From Aurantiacibacter marinus (GTDB lineage: Bacteria; Pseudomonadota; Alphaproteobacteria; Sphingomonadales; Sphingomonadaceae): 64,000 bases of DNA. Under the pieces are notes generated by a model that was not told where the DNA came from, did not search any database, and was given only the letters and a program-made list of their open reading frames with translations. The first letter of the stretch is position 1. Each line of letters opens with the position of its first letter. Below, piece after piece: positions 19,214 to 27,470 of this stretch. Location of the stretch: positions 186,001 through 250,000 of the forward strand of contig NZ_LDCP01000004.1 in assembly GCF_001021555.1 (NCBI RefSeq), written 5' to 3'. A program made the translations under genes and the position numbers.

Positions 19214-20370
19214 TGTGGGGCCGGATCAAACGCTGGCGCTGGCTGTTGCTGATCGCGGGATTGCTGGCCGCCGGGTTGCTATATGCGCTATGGCCGGAAG
19301 CGATCCCTGTAGATACGGCCCGCGTCACCAGCGGCGAGATGAGCGTGGGCATCACCGATGACGGTGTTACGCGCGCCAAGGATGTCTACGTCGTCTCCGC
19401 GCCGGTAACCGGTTATCTTGAGCGCATTGAGCTCGAACCGGGAGATCGGGTCGAGAGCGGTGCATTGCTGGCGCGCATGACGGCGCGACCATCCAGCCCG
19501 CTTGACCAGCGCAGCCGGGACGAACTTCGCGGTGCTCTTGCGTCGGCAGCAGCGGCAGAAGCTGGCGCTGCTGCGGCTTTGGGCCAGTCCCGGCGCGACC
19601 TTGCACGGTCCGAAGAACTGGCAAGCCGCGGCTTCCTGCCGCGGGCCCAGTTGGAAGCTGCGCGAACGCGGGTAGCAACGGATAACTCTGCAAGAGAGCA
19701 GGCACGGGCCGAAATGGCCCGGCTGCGCGCCATGCTGGCTGATCCAAGTGGTTCTGCAAGCGGCACCAGCGTAACCGTGCGCGCACCGGCGAGCGGCGAG
19801 ATCCTCTCGCTCATCAATGAGAGCGAAGCCGTCATCGCCGAAGGCACGCCGCTGATTACCATCGGCGATCCTGCGGCCATCGAACTCGTCGTAGACCTCC
19901 GCTCACGCGAAGCGGTGCAAGTCGAAGAAGGTGATCGCGTTACGATCAGCCAATGGGGCGGAACCGGCGATCTTGCTGGCTATGTCGCGCGTATCGAACC
20001 GTTTGGTCGTCTTAACATCTCAGCGCTCGGGATTGAGGAACAGCGGGTCAATGTCATCGTGGAACTTGACCCTTCCTCCCGCGCGCAAGCTGCAAGGCTC
20101 GGCCATGGTTTCCAGATCGACGCGACGATTGAATTATGGCGCGGCGAAGAGGCCCTGCGGCTGCCGATAGGGGCGCTGTTCCGCGGCCCTAGTGGCGAAT
20201 GGCAGGTCTTTATCATTGAAAGCAGCCGGGCCCGAATCAGGACCATCGAACTCGGCCACTTGAATGACGAGCACGCCGAGGTGCTTAGCGGACTGGAGCA
20301 AAACGCGGTTGTGATCGTAAACCCCAGCGGCGAAGTGACAGATGGTGTGCGCGTCAAGGTGCGCGAATAG
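19213..20370 (+). CDS. HlyD-family periplasmic adaptor (membrane fusion protein)
   Basis: 385 residues. An N-terminal anchor (WLLLIAGLLAAGLLYALW) is followed by a biotinyl-lipoyl half (VTGYLERIELEPGDRVESG), an Ala/Arg/Glu-rich alpha-hairpin (~95-170), the second lipoyl half (VRAPASGEILSLINESEAVI) and a beta-barrel. Its ATG overlaps the permease TGA, completing an ATPase-permease-adaptor operon. The adaptor would link the inner-membrane complex to an outer-membrane channel such as TolC; no channel gene is present here. Confidence 0.92.
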   Translation: MWGRIKRWRWLLLIAGLLAAGLLYALWPEAIPVDTARVTSGEMSVGITDDGVTRAKDVYVVSAPVTGYLERIELEPGDRVESGALLARMTARPSSPLDQRSRDELRGALASAAAAEAGAAAALGQSRRDLARSEELASRGFLPRAQLEAARTRVATDNSAREQARAEMARLRAMLADPSGSASGTSVTVRAPASGEILSLINESEAVIAEGTPLITIGDPAAIELVVDLRSREAVQVEEGDRVTISQWGGTGDLAGYVARIEPFGRLNISALGIEEQRVNVIVELDPSSRAQAARLGHGFQIDATIELWRGEEALRLPIGALFRGPSGEWQVFIIESSRARIRTIELGHLNDEHAEVLSGLEQNAVVIVNPSGEVTDGVRVKVRE

Positions 20371-20507
20371 GTCCCTCGCTGAAGTACGCCACTCGCCTCT
20401 GGGGCCGCGGAACAGTCTTTTGCGGGCCGCAAGGTACTTTACAGCGATGCCGTTCTGGCGCGCTTCCGGCAAAGGATGTGATATTCACATATCAACTGGA
20501 TAAGTAG

Positions 20508-20598
20508 TGGCGGAGCGGGTGGGATTCGAACCCACGATACGGGGTTACCGTATACACACTTTCCAGGCGTGCGCCTTCGACCACTCGGCCACCGCTCC
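20508..20598 (-). tRNA. tRNA-Ser (GGA anticodon)
   Basis: 91 nt including an encoded CCA. The acceptor arm GGAGCGG/CCGCTCC, the D-arm, the anticodon loop with GGA, a long variable arm (TACGG...CCGTA, as in type II tRNAs) and the T-arm GTGGG-TTCGAAT-CCCAC are all visible. It decodes UCC and UCU. No neighbouring integrase or duplicated tRNA 3' end was seen. Confidence 0.97.
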
Positions 20599-20683
20599 GC
20601 ATGCCTGTTTTGGCAGAAGGCGCGCGTCTAGCGGGACCAGTGGCGGATGACAAGCGTGCTGCGCGTCCCTATTTGCATTGCCC

Positions 20684-21088
20684 ATGGCACGAACGATTGG
20701 CTTGGCTCCCTCGGCGGAGGAAATGGCAGCGATGGCGCGTGCGGCGCTGGACCGACTGCCGCCTGCATTTGCCGAGCAGATGGGAGAGATTGTGCTGCTG
20801 GTGGAAGAGTGGCCGGACGCAGAGATTCTCGCAGATCTTGGCCTCGAAAACCCGTTTGAGCTGACTGGCGTTTACGAAGGCCTCCCGCTGACAGAGCGCA
20901 GCATCGAACACACCGGCACCATGCCCGACCGCGTGCGCCTGTTCCGCCGCCCGATTTTGGATGAATGGGCCGAGCGCGGCGATGAAACTATCGAGCATCT
21001 GGTTGCGCATGTTGTAGTGCATGAAATCGGGCACCATTTCGGATTGAGCGACGATGATATGCACGCGCTGGAGGATATGGCGGACTGA
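20684..21088 (+). CDS. Zincin-like metallopeptidase family protein
   Basis: 134 residues from the ATG at 20684 (a TTG at 20678 is the alternative). The C-terminus holds VVVHEIGHHFGLSDDDM near residues 111-127, a zinc-binding HExxH with a third ligand downstream, and LFRRPILDEW upstream, as in the small 'metallopeptidase family' (DUF1025-type) proteins. It is cytosolic, with no signal peptide. Substrates are unknown for the family. It is followed 38 bp later by the cyclophilin gene on the same strand. Confidence 0.85.
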   Translation: MARTIGLAPSAEEMAAMARAALDRLPPAFAEQMGEIVLLVEEWPDAEILADLGLENPFELTGVYEGLPLTERSIEHTGTMPDRVRLFRRPILDEWAERGDETIEHLVAHVVVHEIGHHFGLSDDDMHALEDMAD

Positions 21089-21126
21089 GCCTTGCCTTCC
21101 GCGGCGTCCGTGGCAGTGTGGCGCGC

Positions 21127-22110
21127 ATGATCCATCGCATCGCCCTTGCCGCCCTTCCCCTTCTGCTGCCCATGGCTGCTATCGCGCAGGAGGCGCCGGA
21201 ACCGGCAACGCCCGGCTCCGTAATCGCGGCAGCTGCACCGGAAGAGTGGACCGCCATTCCGGCGGAGGATTTGCTGGTGATGGAACTAGCGCCCGATACA
21301 GCGGGCAATGCGCGCCGCGTAGTTATCCAGTTGATACCCGCCCCGTTCAGCCAGCCGTGGGTAGAGAACATCCGCACGCTTGCCGCTGCGCATTGGTGGG
21401 ACGGGACCAGCGTGAACCGTGTGCAGGACAATTACGTTACGCAATGGGGCGATTTGACGGAGGATAAGCCGCTGCCGCACGGGGTGGTTGCGCCGGAGGC
21501 AGCTTATGAAGCTAGTGACCTTCTTGCAAAAACAACCAGCTTGAGTTGGCTGATATCGATTGGTGGCAATTCGGGCAATGCAGGACCACCGGCTCCGCCA
21601 CTCGATGGCCGGGATGACCTACACGCTGCACTGGCCGGCTTCGGTGGGGGTTGGCCAATGGCATGGTACGGATATCAAGCTTCTCTTCAGGCATGGCCCA
21701 TCCATTGCTATGGCTATGTCGGGGTGGGCCGCGGCTACGCACCGGACACCGGCACCGGCGCAGAACTCTACACGATCATCGGTCAGCCGCAGCGGCACAT
21801 GGATCGCAACCTTGCCGTCGTGGGCCGAATCATCGACGGGATGGAGCACCTTTCCAGCCTTCCGCGCGGAAGCGGAGATCTGGGTTTTTATACCGACGAA
21901 GAGGATCATCTGCGGACAGCAATTCTCTCGGTGCGGCTGGCCAGCGAAACCGCCGATCCTCCGAGCTACGAATATCTCGATACCGCCAGCGAAACCTTTG
22001 CCCGCTACGTCAACGTGCGCGCCAATCGCGATGATGCGTTCTACACCGTGCCAGCAGGCGGCGTCGATGTTTGCAGCGTGCAGGTACCGGTGCGCCAGAC
22101 TGGCTCTTGA
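21127..22110 (+). CDS. Secreted cyclophilin-type peptidyl-prolyl isomerase
   Basis: 327 residues. Signal peptide IALAALPLLLPMAAIAQ; ATG at 21127 (GTG at 21118 possible). Cyclophilin features: VVIQLIPAPFSQPWVENI, AAHWWDGTSVNRVQDNYVTQWGD and a late YGYVGVGRGYAPDTGTGAELYTIIG. RNLAVVGRIIDGMEHLSSLPRG ends the core. Family members catalyse cis-trans isomerisation of prolyl bonds, here in the periplasm. The central part (~135-200) is less typical, but all other cyclophilin blocks stay in one frame, so I see no frameshift. Confidence 0.85.
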   Translation: MIHRIALAALPLLLPMAAIAQEAPEPATPGSVIAAAAPEEWTAIPAEDLLVMELAPDTAGNARRVVIQLIPAPFSQPWVENIRTLAAAHWWDGTSVNRVQDNYVTQWGDLTEDKPLPHGVVAPEAAYEASDLLAKTTSLSWLISIGGNSGNAGPPAPPLDGRDDLHAALAGFGGGWPMAWYGYQASLQAWPIHCYGYVGVGRGYAPDTGTGAELYTIIGQPQRHMDRNLAVVGRIIDGMEHLSSLPRGSGDLGFYTDEEDHLRTAILSVRLASETADPPSYEYLDTASETFARYVNVRANRDDAFYTVPAGGVDVCSVQVPVRQTGS

Positions 22111-22297
22111 TCAAATAGGGTGACGAAGGTGACATCGTGACGATCACCGGAAGAGCAGATTGGTCAATTAATTCATGAGTTTAAGCATAAAAGCCAAGGT
22201 GACACTTCTGCGAAAAAAATTTCGAGCGCAGGGAAACAACAATGTGAAACAGCGCCACTGCGATACGCCTTCGCGCGCCCTGTAGGAAACTGACTGG

Positions 22298-24379
22298 TCA
22301 GGTCCGGTCGGTTTGGGCCACCGCGTCACTTGCGCGCAAGGAACTGACAATGCGGGTCAGATGCGCCAGATCCTGCACTTCCAGATCCACTTCGTAAGTG
22401 TGGAACGGATCATCGCGCTGGGTCAGTTCCAGATTGATCACATTGGCGTTATTGCGCGCGAACACGCCTGCCATCTCTGCCAGCGTTCCCGGCCTGTTGT
22501 ACAATACCACATTCAGCCGCCCGACGGCTCCGTGCGAATGTTCACCCCATGACAGATCGACCCAATCGGCATCCACGCCATTGGCCAGCTGCAGGCAATC
22601 GATCGCATGGACTTCCACACTTTCGCCCACGCGGCGAAGGCCCACGATACGGTCGCCCGGCACAGGGTGGCAGCATTCCGCCAGATCGAAAGCGACGCCT
22701 GCCGTCAGCCCCTTGATCGAAATAGCACGTTCTTGCGAAGGCTCTTCCGGCATATCCGCCGTACTGCCGGGGACGATGGCCTCCATCACCTCGCGGTCGC
22801 CCAGTTTGGATGAGCCGATGGCATACATCAAATCCTCGACGCTATCGAAATCGAGCCGGTCGGCGGCCTGCTTCATCGCCTTCTTCCCAACCTTGGTTGG
22901 CAAGCGTTCGGCCATCTCGTCGAACAGTTTCTGCCCGATTTCAGCCACTTCATCACGTTCCTTGAGGCGCACCGAACGGCGGATCGCCGCCCGCGCCTTC
23001 CCCGTGACAACAAATCCCAACCAGCTCAGTTGAGGCTGCGCCTTTGTGCTTTTGATCAGTTCCACCACATCGCCATTGGCCAGGGGCGTGCGCAATGGCA
23101 TGTGCCGCCCGTTGATCTTCACGCCCACCGTCTGCGCGCCAAGATCGGTATGCACGGCAAAGGCGAAATCGACTGCGGTCGCGCCTTTGGGTAACTGGAA
23201 CAGCGCTCCCTTCGGGGTGAAGGCGAATATCCGGTCCTGGTAAATCGCCAGCTTCGTGTGTTCGAGCAGTTCCTCTGCATCGTGGCTGGCATCGACGATT
23301 TCGATCAGGTCGCGCAGCCAGCCTACCGCCCCATCGGGCCTGTCGCCTTGCTTGTAGGCCCAATGCGCCGCCAGCCCGAATTCATTGCGCTGGTGCATTT
23401 CGCGGGTGCGTATCTGAACCTCGACACGCATGGATTTGTCATAAAACAGCGTCGTGTGCAGCGATTTGTAACCGTTGTTCTTGGGGGTCGAGATGTAATC
23501 CTTGAATCGCCCCGGAACGAACTGGAACGCGCTGTGAAGAATACCCAGCGCGCGGTAACAATCCTCTGCATTTTCGGTCAGCACACGGAACGCCATGATG
23601 TCCGACACCTGCTCGAACGGCAGGTGCCGCTCGGCCATCTTCTTCCAGATCGAGTAGGGATGCTTTTCCCGCCCCCAAACCTCAACATCCAGCCCGGCCC
23701 CGGACAGCGCCTGCTTGATATCGAGAGCGATGCGGTCAACCTGGCCCATGTCCGACTGGCGCAATTGGTCAAGCCGGTTGGTGATCGTGGTGTAGGCTTC
23801 CGGTTCAAGCTGCTGAAACGCTAGCAACTGCATTTCCCGCATATATTCATACATGCCCACGCGCTCTGCCAAGGGAGCGTATATATCCATCGTTTCGCGG
23901 GCGATCCGCTGGCGTTTCTCCGGCTTTTTGATGTGATGCAGCGTGCGCATATTGTGCAGCCGGTCGGCCAGCTTCACCAACAACACGCGCAGATCTTCGC
24001 TCATGGCGAGGAGGAATTTTCGCAGGTTTTCTGCCGCGCGTTCATTTTCCGGCATCTGCTCGATCTTGGAAAGTTTGGTGACCCCGTCCACCAGACGGGC
24101 CACTTCCTTGCCGAAGTTCAGCTCGATATCCTCGATCGTGGCGAGTGTATCTTCAACCGTATCATGCAGCAGCGCGGTAATGATTGTTTCCTGATCCAGT
24201 TTCAGATCAGTCATCAGTCCGGCGACTTCGACAGGATGGCTGAAATACGGATCGCCGGACGCGCGCATCTGGCTGCCGTGTTTCTGCACGGTATAGACAT
24301 AGGCACGGTTCAGCAGCGCCTCGTCGGCGTTCGGATCGTAGGCCTTGACCCGTTCAACAAGTTCGTACTGGCGCAACAT
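22298..24379 (-). CDS. rsh: Bifunctional (p)ppGpp synthetase/hydrolase, Rel/SpoT family
   Basis: 693 residues from the ATG at 24379. An HD hydrolase domain (HPVEVAGL, ALLHDTVEDT) is followed by the synthetase domain (RFKDYISTPKNNGYKSLHT), a TGS domain (FAFTPKGALFQLPKGATAVDF), a zinc-finger-like region with CCHPVPGD and a C-terminal ACT domain (YNRPGTLAEMAGVFARNNAN). It makes and degrades the alarmone (p)ppGpp and sets the stringent response. The longer frame to 24478 runs through a strong inverted repeat and is unlikely to be translated. No rpoZ gene is adjacent. Confidence 0.95.
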   Translation of the reverse strand: MLRQYELVERVKAYDPNADEALLNRAYVYTVQKHGSQMRASGDPYFSHPVEVAGLMTDLKLDQETIITALLHDTVEDTLATIEDIELNFGKEVARLVDGVTKLSKIEQMPENERAAENLRKFLLAMSEDLRVLLVKLADRLHNMRTLHHIKKPEKRQRIARETMDIYAPLAERVGMYEYMREMQLLAFQQLEPEAYTTITNRLDQLRQSDMGQVDRIALDIKQALSGAGLDVEVWGREKHPYSIWKKMAERHLPFEQVSDIMAFRVLTENAEDCYRALGILHSAFQFVPGRFKDYISTPKNNGYKSLHTTLFYDKSMRVEVQIRTREMHQRNEFGLAAHWAYKQGDRPDGAVGWLRDLIEIVDASHDAEELLEHTKLAIYQDRIFAFTPKGALFQLPKGATAVDFAFAVHTDLGAQTVGVKINGRHMPLRTPLANGDVVELIKSTKAQPQLSWLGFVVTGKARAAIRRSVRLKERDEVAEIGQKLFDEMAERLPTKVGKKAMKQAADRLDFDSVEDLMYAIGSSKLGDREVMEAIVPGSTADMPEEPSQERAISIKGLTAGVAFDLAECCHPVPGDRIVGLRRVGESVEVHAIDCLQLANGVDADWVDLSWGEHSHGAVGRLNVVLYNRPGTLAEMAGVFARNNANVINLELTQRDDPFHTYEVDLEVQDLAHLTRIVSSLRASDAVAQTDRT

Positions 24380-24403
24380 CGGCAATGAATGTGTGTCGGT
24401 CCC

Positions 24404-24462
24404 CGGCTTTCGGCAAGATAAAAGTCGTCTCGCTTGCATTATGTGCAAGTTGCCGAAAGCCG
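24404..24462 (-). promoter_or_regulatory. Nested inverted repeat in the rel leader
   Basis: Thirteen-bp perfect arms (CGGCTTTCGGCAA at 24404-24416 and its complement at 24450-24462) enclose a second 6-bp hairpin (CTTGCA/TGCAAG, 24433-24449). The element ends 25 nt before the rel ATG. In the transcript it would form a strong two-stem leader. Function unknown: attenuator, RNA-stability element or protein site. Confidence 0.55.
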
Positions 24463-24598
24463 TGCGACATAATGGCAACCCGGTGATGTGCTGGATCTTC
24501 CATTGGCGGGATCGCCTGGAGTAAGGTGCCTGGAGCCGGTTCGGGCGAGGAGGCTGCTGTAGGACAGGCGCTTGTCGGGTGCTGGGCGACCCGGCCAG

Positions 24599-26422
24599 CT
24601 AATGAGCCATATCGGGCATCGCGCCAGTGCCGGGCATGATCATGCGGATGCCCTGCATCATGCCTTCGTCGCCATGGCTGGCGAAGTGGCAGTGCATCAC
24701 GAAATCACCAATGAAACGCCTATAGCGAGTGCGCATTGTTATCCGATGCCCATTCTTGACTATGACCGTGTCTCGCCAGCCGCCAATCATGCCTGCGTAA
24801 TCGGGATCAAACGCTTCGCTTCCCTCTACGGTGACATCCCGCCCGTCTTCATCGCGGATGGATATGATCTGGAACGGGTTCACGTGGATATGAAAGGGAT
24901 GGCTGCCTCCGTCAGAAGTGATTTCCCATTCTTCCGCATCGCCCAGCGTCAAAGTGCGATCAATCCGTCCATGTACATACGGTGATCCGTCGAAGCTGAG
25001 AACTGCCCCTCCATCCTCTAGCTGGGCAATGCTCATCGTGGCGTTTTGACTTCCGGTTAATTCCTCGTCCAGAACCGGGCTGTGCCAGGCAAAGGCGCCA
25101 AGCTGCAAACCGTTCGACAGCCCATCGACAACACGGGCGCGGACTTCCCCATCAGCAATCTTTGCCTGCGCTGCCGCAGTCAGTGTTTCCAAAAGATGTC
25201 CGGCAACATCGGCAACCGGTGCAGCTTCGCCGGTCACTTCCAAAATGCCCAATACGCGGTGATCGTCGGGCACCATGCGCCAGGCCTGATCATTGATCAT
25301 GCAATAGGATCCGGGCTGCTCGAAATAGGCGAGAGCATCAAAGCGGGCACCCGGATACATATTTGCCACGTCAACGCGCCGGATCGCCTCGCGGGTCAGC
25401 CCGTCATCAGCGAAATGAAACTGCTCGACCGGTTCGCCGATGCAATATTCAGCGATCCACGCACGGTGGCCTTGCGCTGGCACGCCGCGCAGATCAGGCG
25501 CACCATCGGCCAGTCGGCGGATGCTCATTTTTACGGAACGCCGCAGGCCGGCATGGATCATCCGAAAGCGCTGGAAACGCCCGGTCTCAATGCCGCTCAG
25601 GGTCGGTTGGATTTCGCCATTGATCCCGAGAAAGCGGCCTGAAGTAAATTCGTTAGTGGGGCCAAATTGGCGCCAGCTTTCCACCTGGCCGACATCGCCT
25701 GTGTCGCACGCCCATGCCGGATGTTCCCATGGCCGGGCTTCAGGGTCCGGCGATCTTGGCGCCTTGAGGCGTCTATCCTCGTCAAAGCAGCCATACTGTA
25801 TCTGGGAAAATACCAGGACCTGTTCGGCAAAAGATTGCCCGGAGCCTGGCGAGAATAAAATGTCCACGTCGCCAGGTGAAGTCCGGGTGGGGATACGGTC
25901 GCCTTCGATGATAAGCGCACCGGCCATGCCCGATCCCAATTGCGCACTCGTGGCGCCATGCATGTGCGGGTGGTACCAGAACGTACCGGCGGGATGGTCT
26001 TCCGGGATCGCGAATTCATAATCAAACCGCTGCCCCGGATTGATGGAGACCATGACATTATCGCTATTGCCACCGGGAGAAACCCACAGACCGTGGGTGT
26101 GAATATTGGTGGAATTGAAACATTCATGACGCTGGATTTCATCCGGTTCGCATGGCGGCAGATTGTTCTGCACGCCCAGTCTGAGAACTTCGCCGGGTGA
26201 AACCCTCATTTCAGGAGCGATGAACCGGTCAACACCCTCTCCGCGGAAGGCCCGCAGTTCCACCGTATCCATCTGCCGGGTCCACGGATTGTAAACTTCA
26301 TCCTGTACCCGCTCGACCGAAACCTCGTAGCTCGGCTGCTCCGCATTCACGTCATCGTCGCTGGATGATTCGGAATACGCCGCACCGGAAACCAGCACGA
26401 ACATCGTGATAAGAAACTTCAT
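24599..26422 (-). CDS. Multicopper oxidase, secreted
   Basis: 607 residues with a short signal peptide (FLITMFVLVSGAAYS). All four copper-ligand blocks are visible: NIHTHGL, FWYHPHMHG, HPFHIHVNPF, and HCHFASHGDEGMM, with the type 1 Cys and His followed by Met. Oxidises a substrate, possibly Cu(I) or phenolics, while reducing O2 to water in the periplasm. Three cupredoxin domains are expected. It is isolated from copA/copB-type neighbours, so copper resistance is not supported by context. The C-terminus (GTGAMPDMAH) is Met/His-containing but short. Confidence 0.92.
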   Translation of the reverse strand: MKFLITMFVLVSGAAYSESSSDDDVNAEQPSYEVSVERVQDEVYNPWTRQMDTVELRAFRGEGVDRFIAPEMRVSPGEVLRLGVQNNLPPCEPDEIQRHECFNSTNIHTHGLWVSPGGNSDNVMVSINPGQRFDYEFAIPEDHPAGTFWYHPHMHGATSAQLGSGMAGALIIEGDRIPTRTSPGDVDILFSPGSGQSFAEQVLVFSQIQYGCFDEDRRLKAPRSPDPEARPWEHPAWACDTGDVGQVESWRQFGPTNEFTSGRFLGINGEIQPTLSGIETGRFQRFRMIHAGLRRSVKMSIRRLADGAPDLRGVPAQGHRAWIAEYCIGEPVEQFHFADDGLTREAIRRVDVANMYPGARFDALAYFEQPGSYCMINDQAWRMVPDDHRVLGILEVTGEAAPVADVAGHLLETLTAAAQAKIADGEVRARVVDGLSNGLQLGAFAWHSPVLDEELTGSQNATMSIAQLEDGGAVLSFDGSPYVHGRIDRTLTLGDAEEWEITSDGGSHPFHIHVNPFQIISIRDEDGRDVTVEGSEAFDPDYAGMIGGWRDTVIVKNGHRITMRTRYRRFIGDFVMHCHFASHGDEGMMQGIRMIMPGTGAMPDMAH

Positions 26423-26624
26423 TGTGATTGCCCCCCGACAAGCCCCTTGTCCTGGGTGTTAGCAGCAACCTCCTTGCCGGCCAAATTGTAACTTTGTGGA
26501 CTCCCGCGTTAGGTGCTGGCCAAATCGTCTTCGGCCCATCGGCCTGCAGCACGAACCGGTACCGCAAAGCCGGCGGATCGCTGACCCGCCCCGCGTATAG
26601 GAAAGCGCTATGCTTGACCGGCGC

Positions 26625-27470
26625 TCAATCAGTGTGAGGGCAGTCGCCATCACCCATGGCCCAGGATATGCCGCCTTCAATCATACTGCGCACGCCGTCT
26701 TCGGCATAGCTTTCTTCGGTGTGACCCAGTGCGGAATAGAAACTGCGCCCATTGCCGATACAACGGTTCCAGACGATCGGGTGATCATCGCCCATCGTCA
26801 GATCCGTACCGTCATTCCAATAGCCTTGCACATAACTGTCTTCGTCAACCGCGGCGAGCACGTGAAAACGCCCGCGCACGCTGGCATCGAACGAATACCA
26901 TTCGTCGTGGCGGTACCACGGTGACGGCAGATCTGCTGTGGCGGGATGGGTAGCGTCTTCGACAAGGATGGTGCCGGAACGCACCCCGGGGTTCAGCGGG
27001 TGGCCGATAAAGCGCGCGCCGATCAGCTCGCGGGCATACCAGTCCCAGGTCACACTGCCATCGCCCGCCGAATGCAGGCCGACGAAGCCGCCGCCTTCCT
27101 CGATAAAGCTGCGGAAGGCGGATTGCTGTGCAGGCGGCAATGTGTTGCCGGAAGACAAGGCAAACACCACTGCGTCAAACTGCTCCAGCCGCTCTGCATC
27201 AAACCATGCATGGTCTTCGGTAAATGTGACCGACCAGCCGCGCGCCTGCGCGATTTCAGCAATCGCCGCCCATGATGCCGCTATGGAATCGTGGCGCCAG
27301 CCGGATGTGCGGCTGTAAACAAGGATCGCTCCCGTTTCTCCTGCCGCTGCTGGACCGCTCGCGTCATCCTGTGCTGCAACTGGCACCGGCAGCAAGGCCG
27401 CAGCACACATCAGCGCTGCATTGCCAAGTGCCGGGGCGCGCAGCACGCTATCAGGCTCCGCTCGCTTCAT
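26625..27470 (-). CDS. ThuA-like domain protein, secreted
   Basis: 281 residues from the ATG at 27470, which lies inside the end of the upstream aminopeptidase gene (20-bp overlap), so the two are probably coupled. A signal peptide (NAALMCAAALLPVPVAAQ) is followed by a ThuA/glutamine-amidotransferase-like fold: ILVYSRTSGWRHDSI, FDAVVFALSSGNTLPPAQ, GGGFVGLHSAGDGS, and the C-terminal RSFYSALGHTEESY. ThuA-type domains are linked to sugar metabolism, often trehalose or glycoside-related, but the biochemical role of secreted forms is unclear. Confidence 0.88.
   Translation of the reverse strand: MKRAEPDSVLRAPALGNAALMCAAALLPVPVAAQDDASGPAAAGETGAILVYSRTSGWRHDSIAASWAAIAEIAQARGWSVTFTEDHAWFDAERLEQFDAVVFALSSGNTLPPAQQSAFRSFIEEGGGFVGLHSAGDGSVTWDWYARELIGARFIGHPLNPGVRSGTILVEDATHPATADLPSPWYRHDEWYSFDASVRGRFHVLAAVDEDSYVQGYWNDGTDLTMGDDHPIVWNRCIGNGRSFYSALGHTEESYAEDGVRSMIEGGISWAMGDGDCPHTD

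Noticed and set aside
20508-20598. Genomic island attachment at tRNA-Ser
   Set aside because: No integrase gene and no duplicated tRNA 3' end were seen nearby; flanking genes look chromosomal.
21490-21720. Frameshift in the cyclophilin gene
   Set aside because: The central segment looks atypical, but AGFGGGWPMAW and the following cyclophilin blocks stay in one frame, and no stop interrupts it.
22111-22297. Small RNA or gene between the cyclophilin and rel genes
   Set aside because: Only short direct GTGAC repeats and an A-tract near CGAAA/TTTCG are visible; no promoter, ORF or terminator supports a gene.
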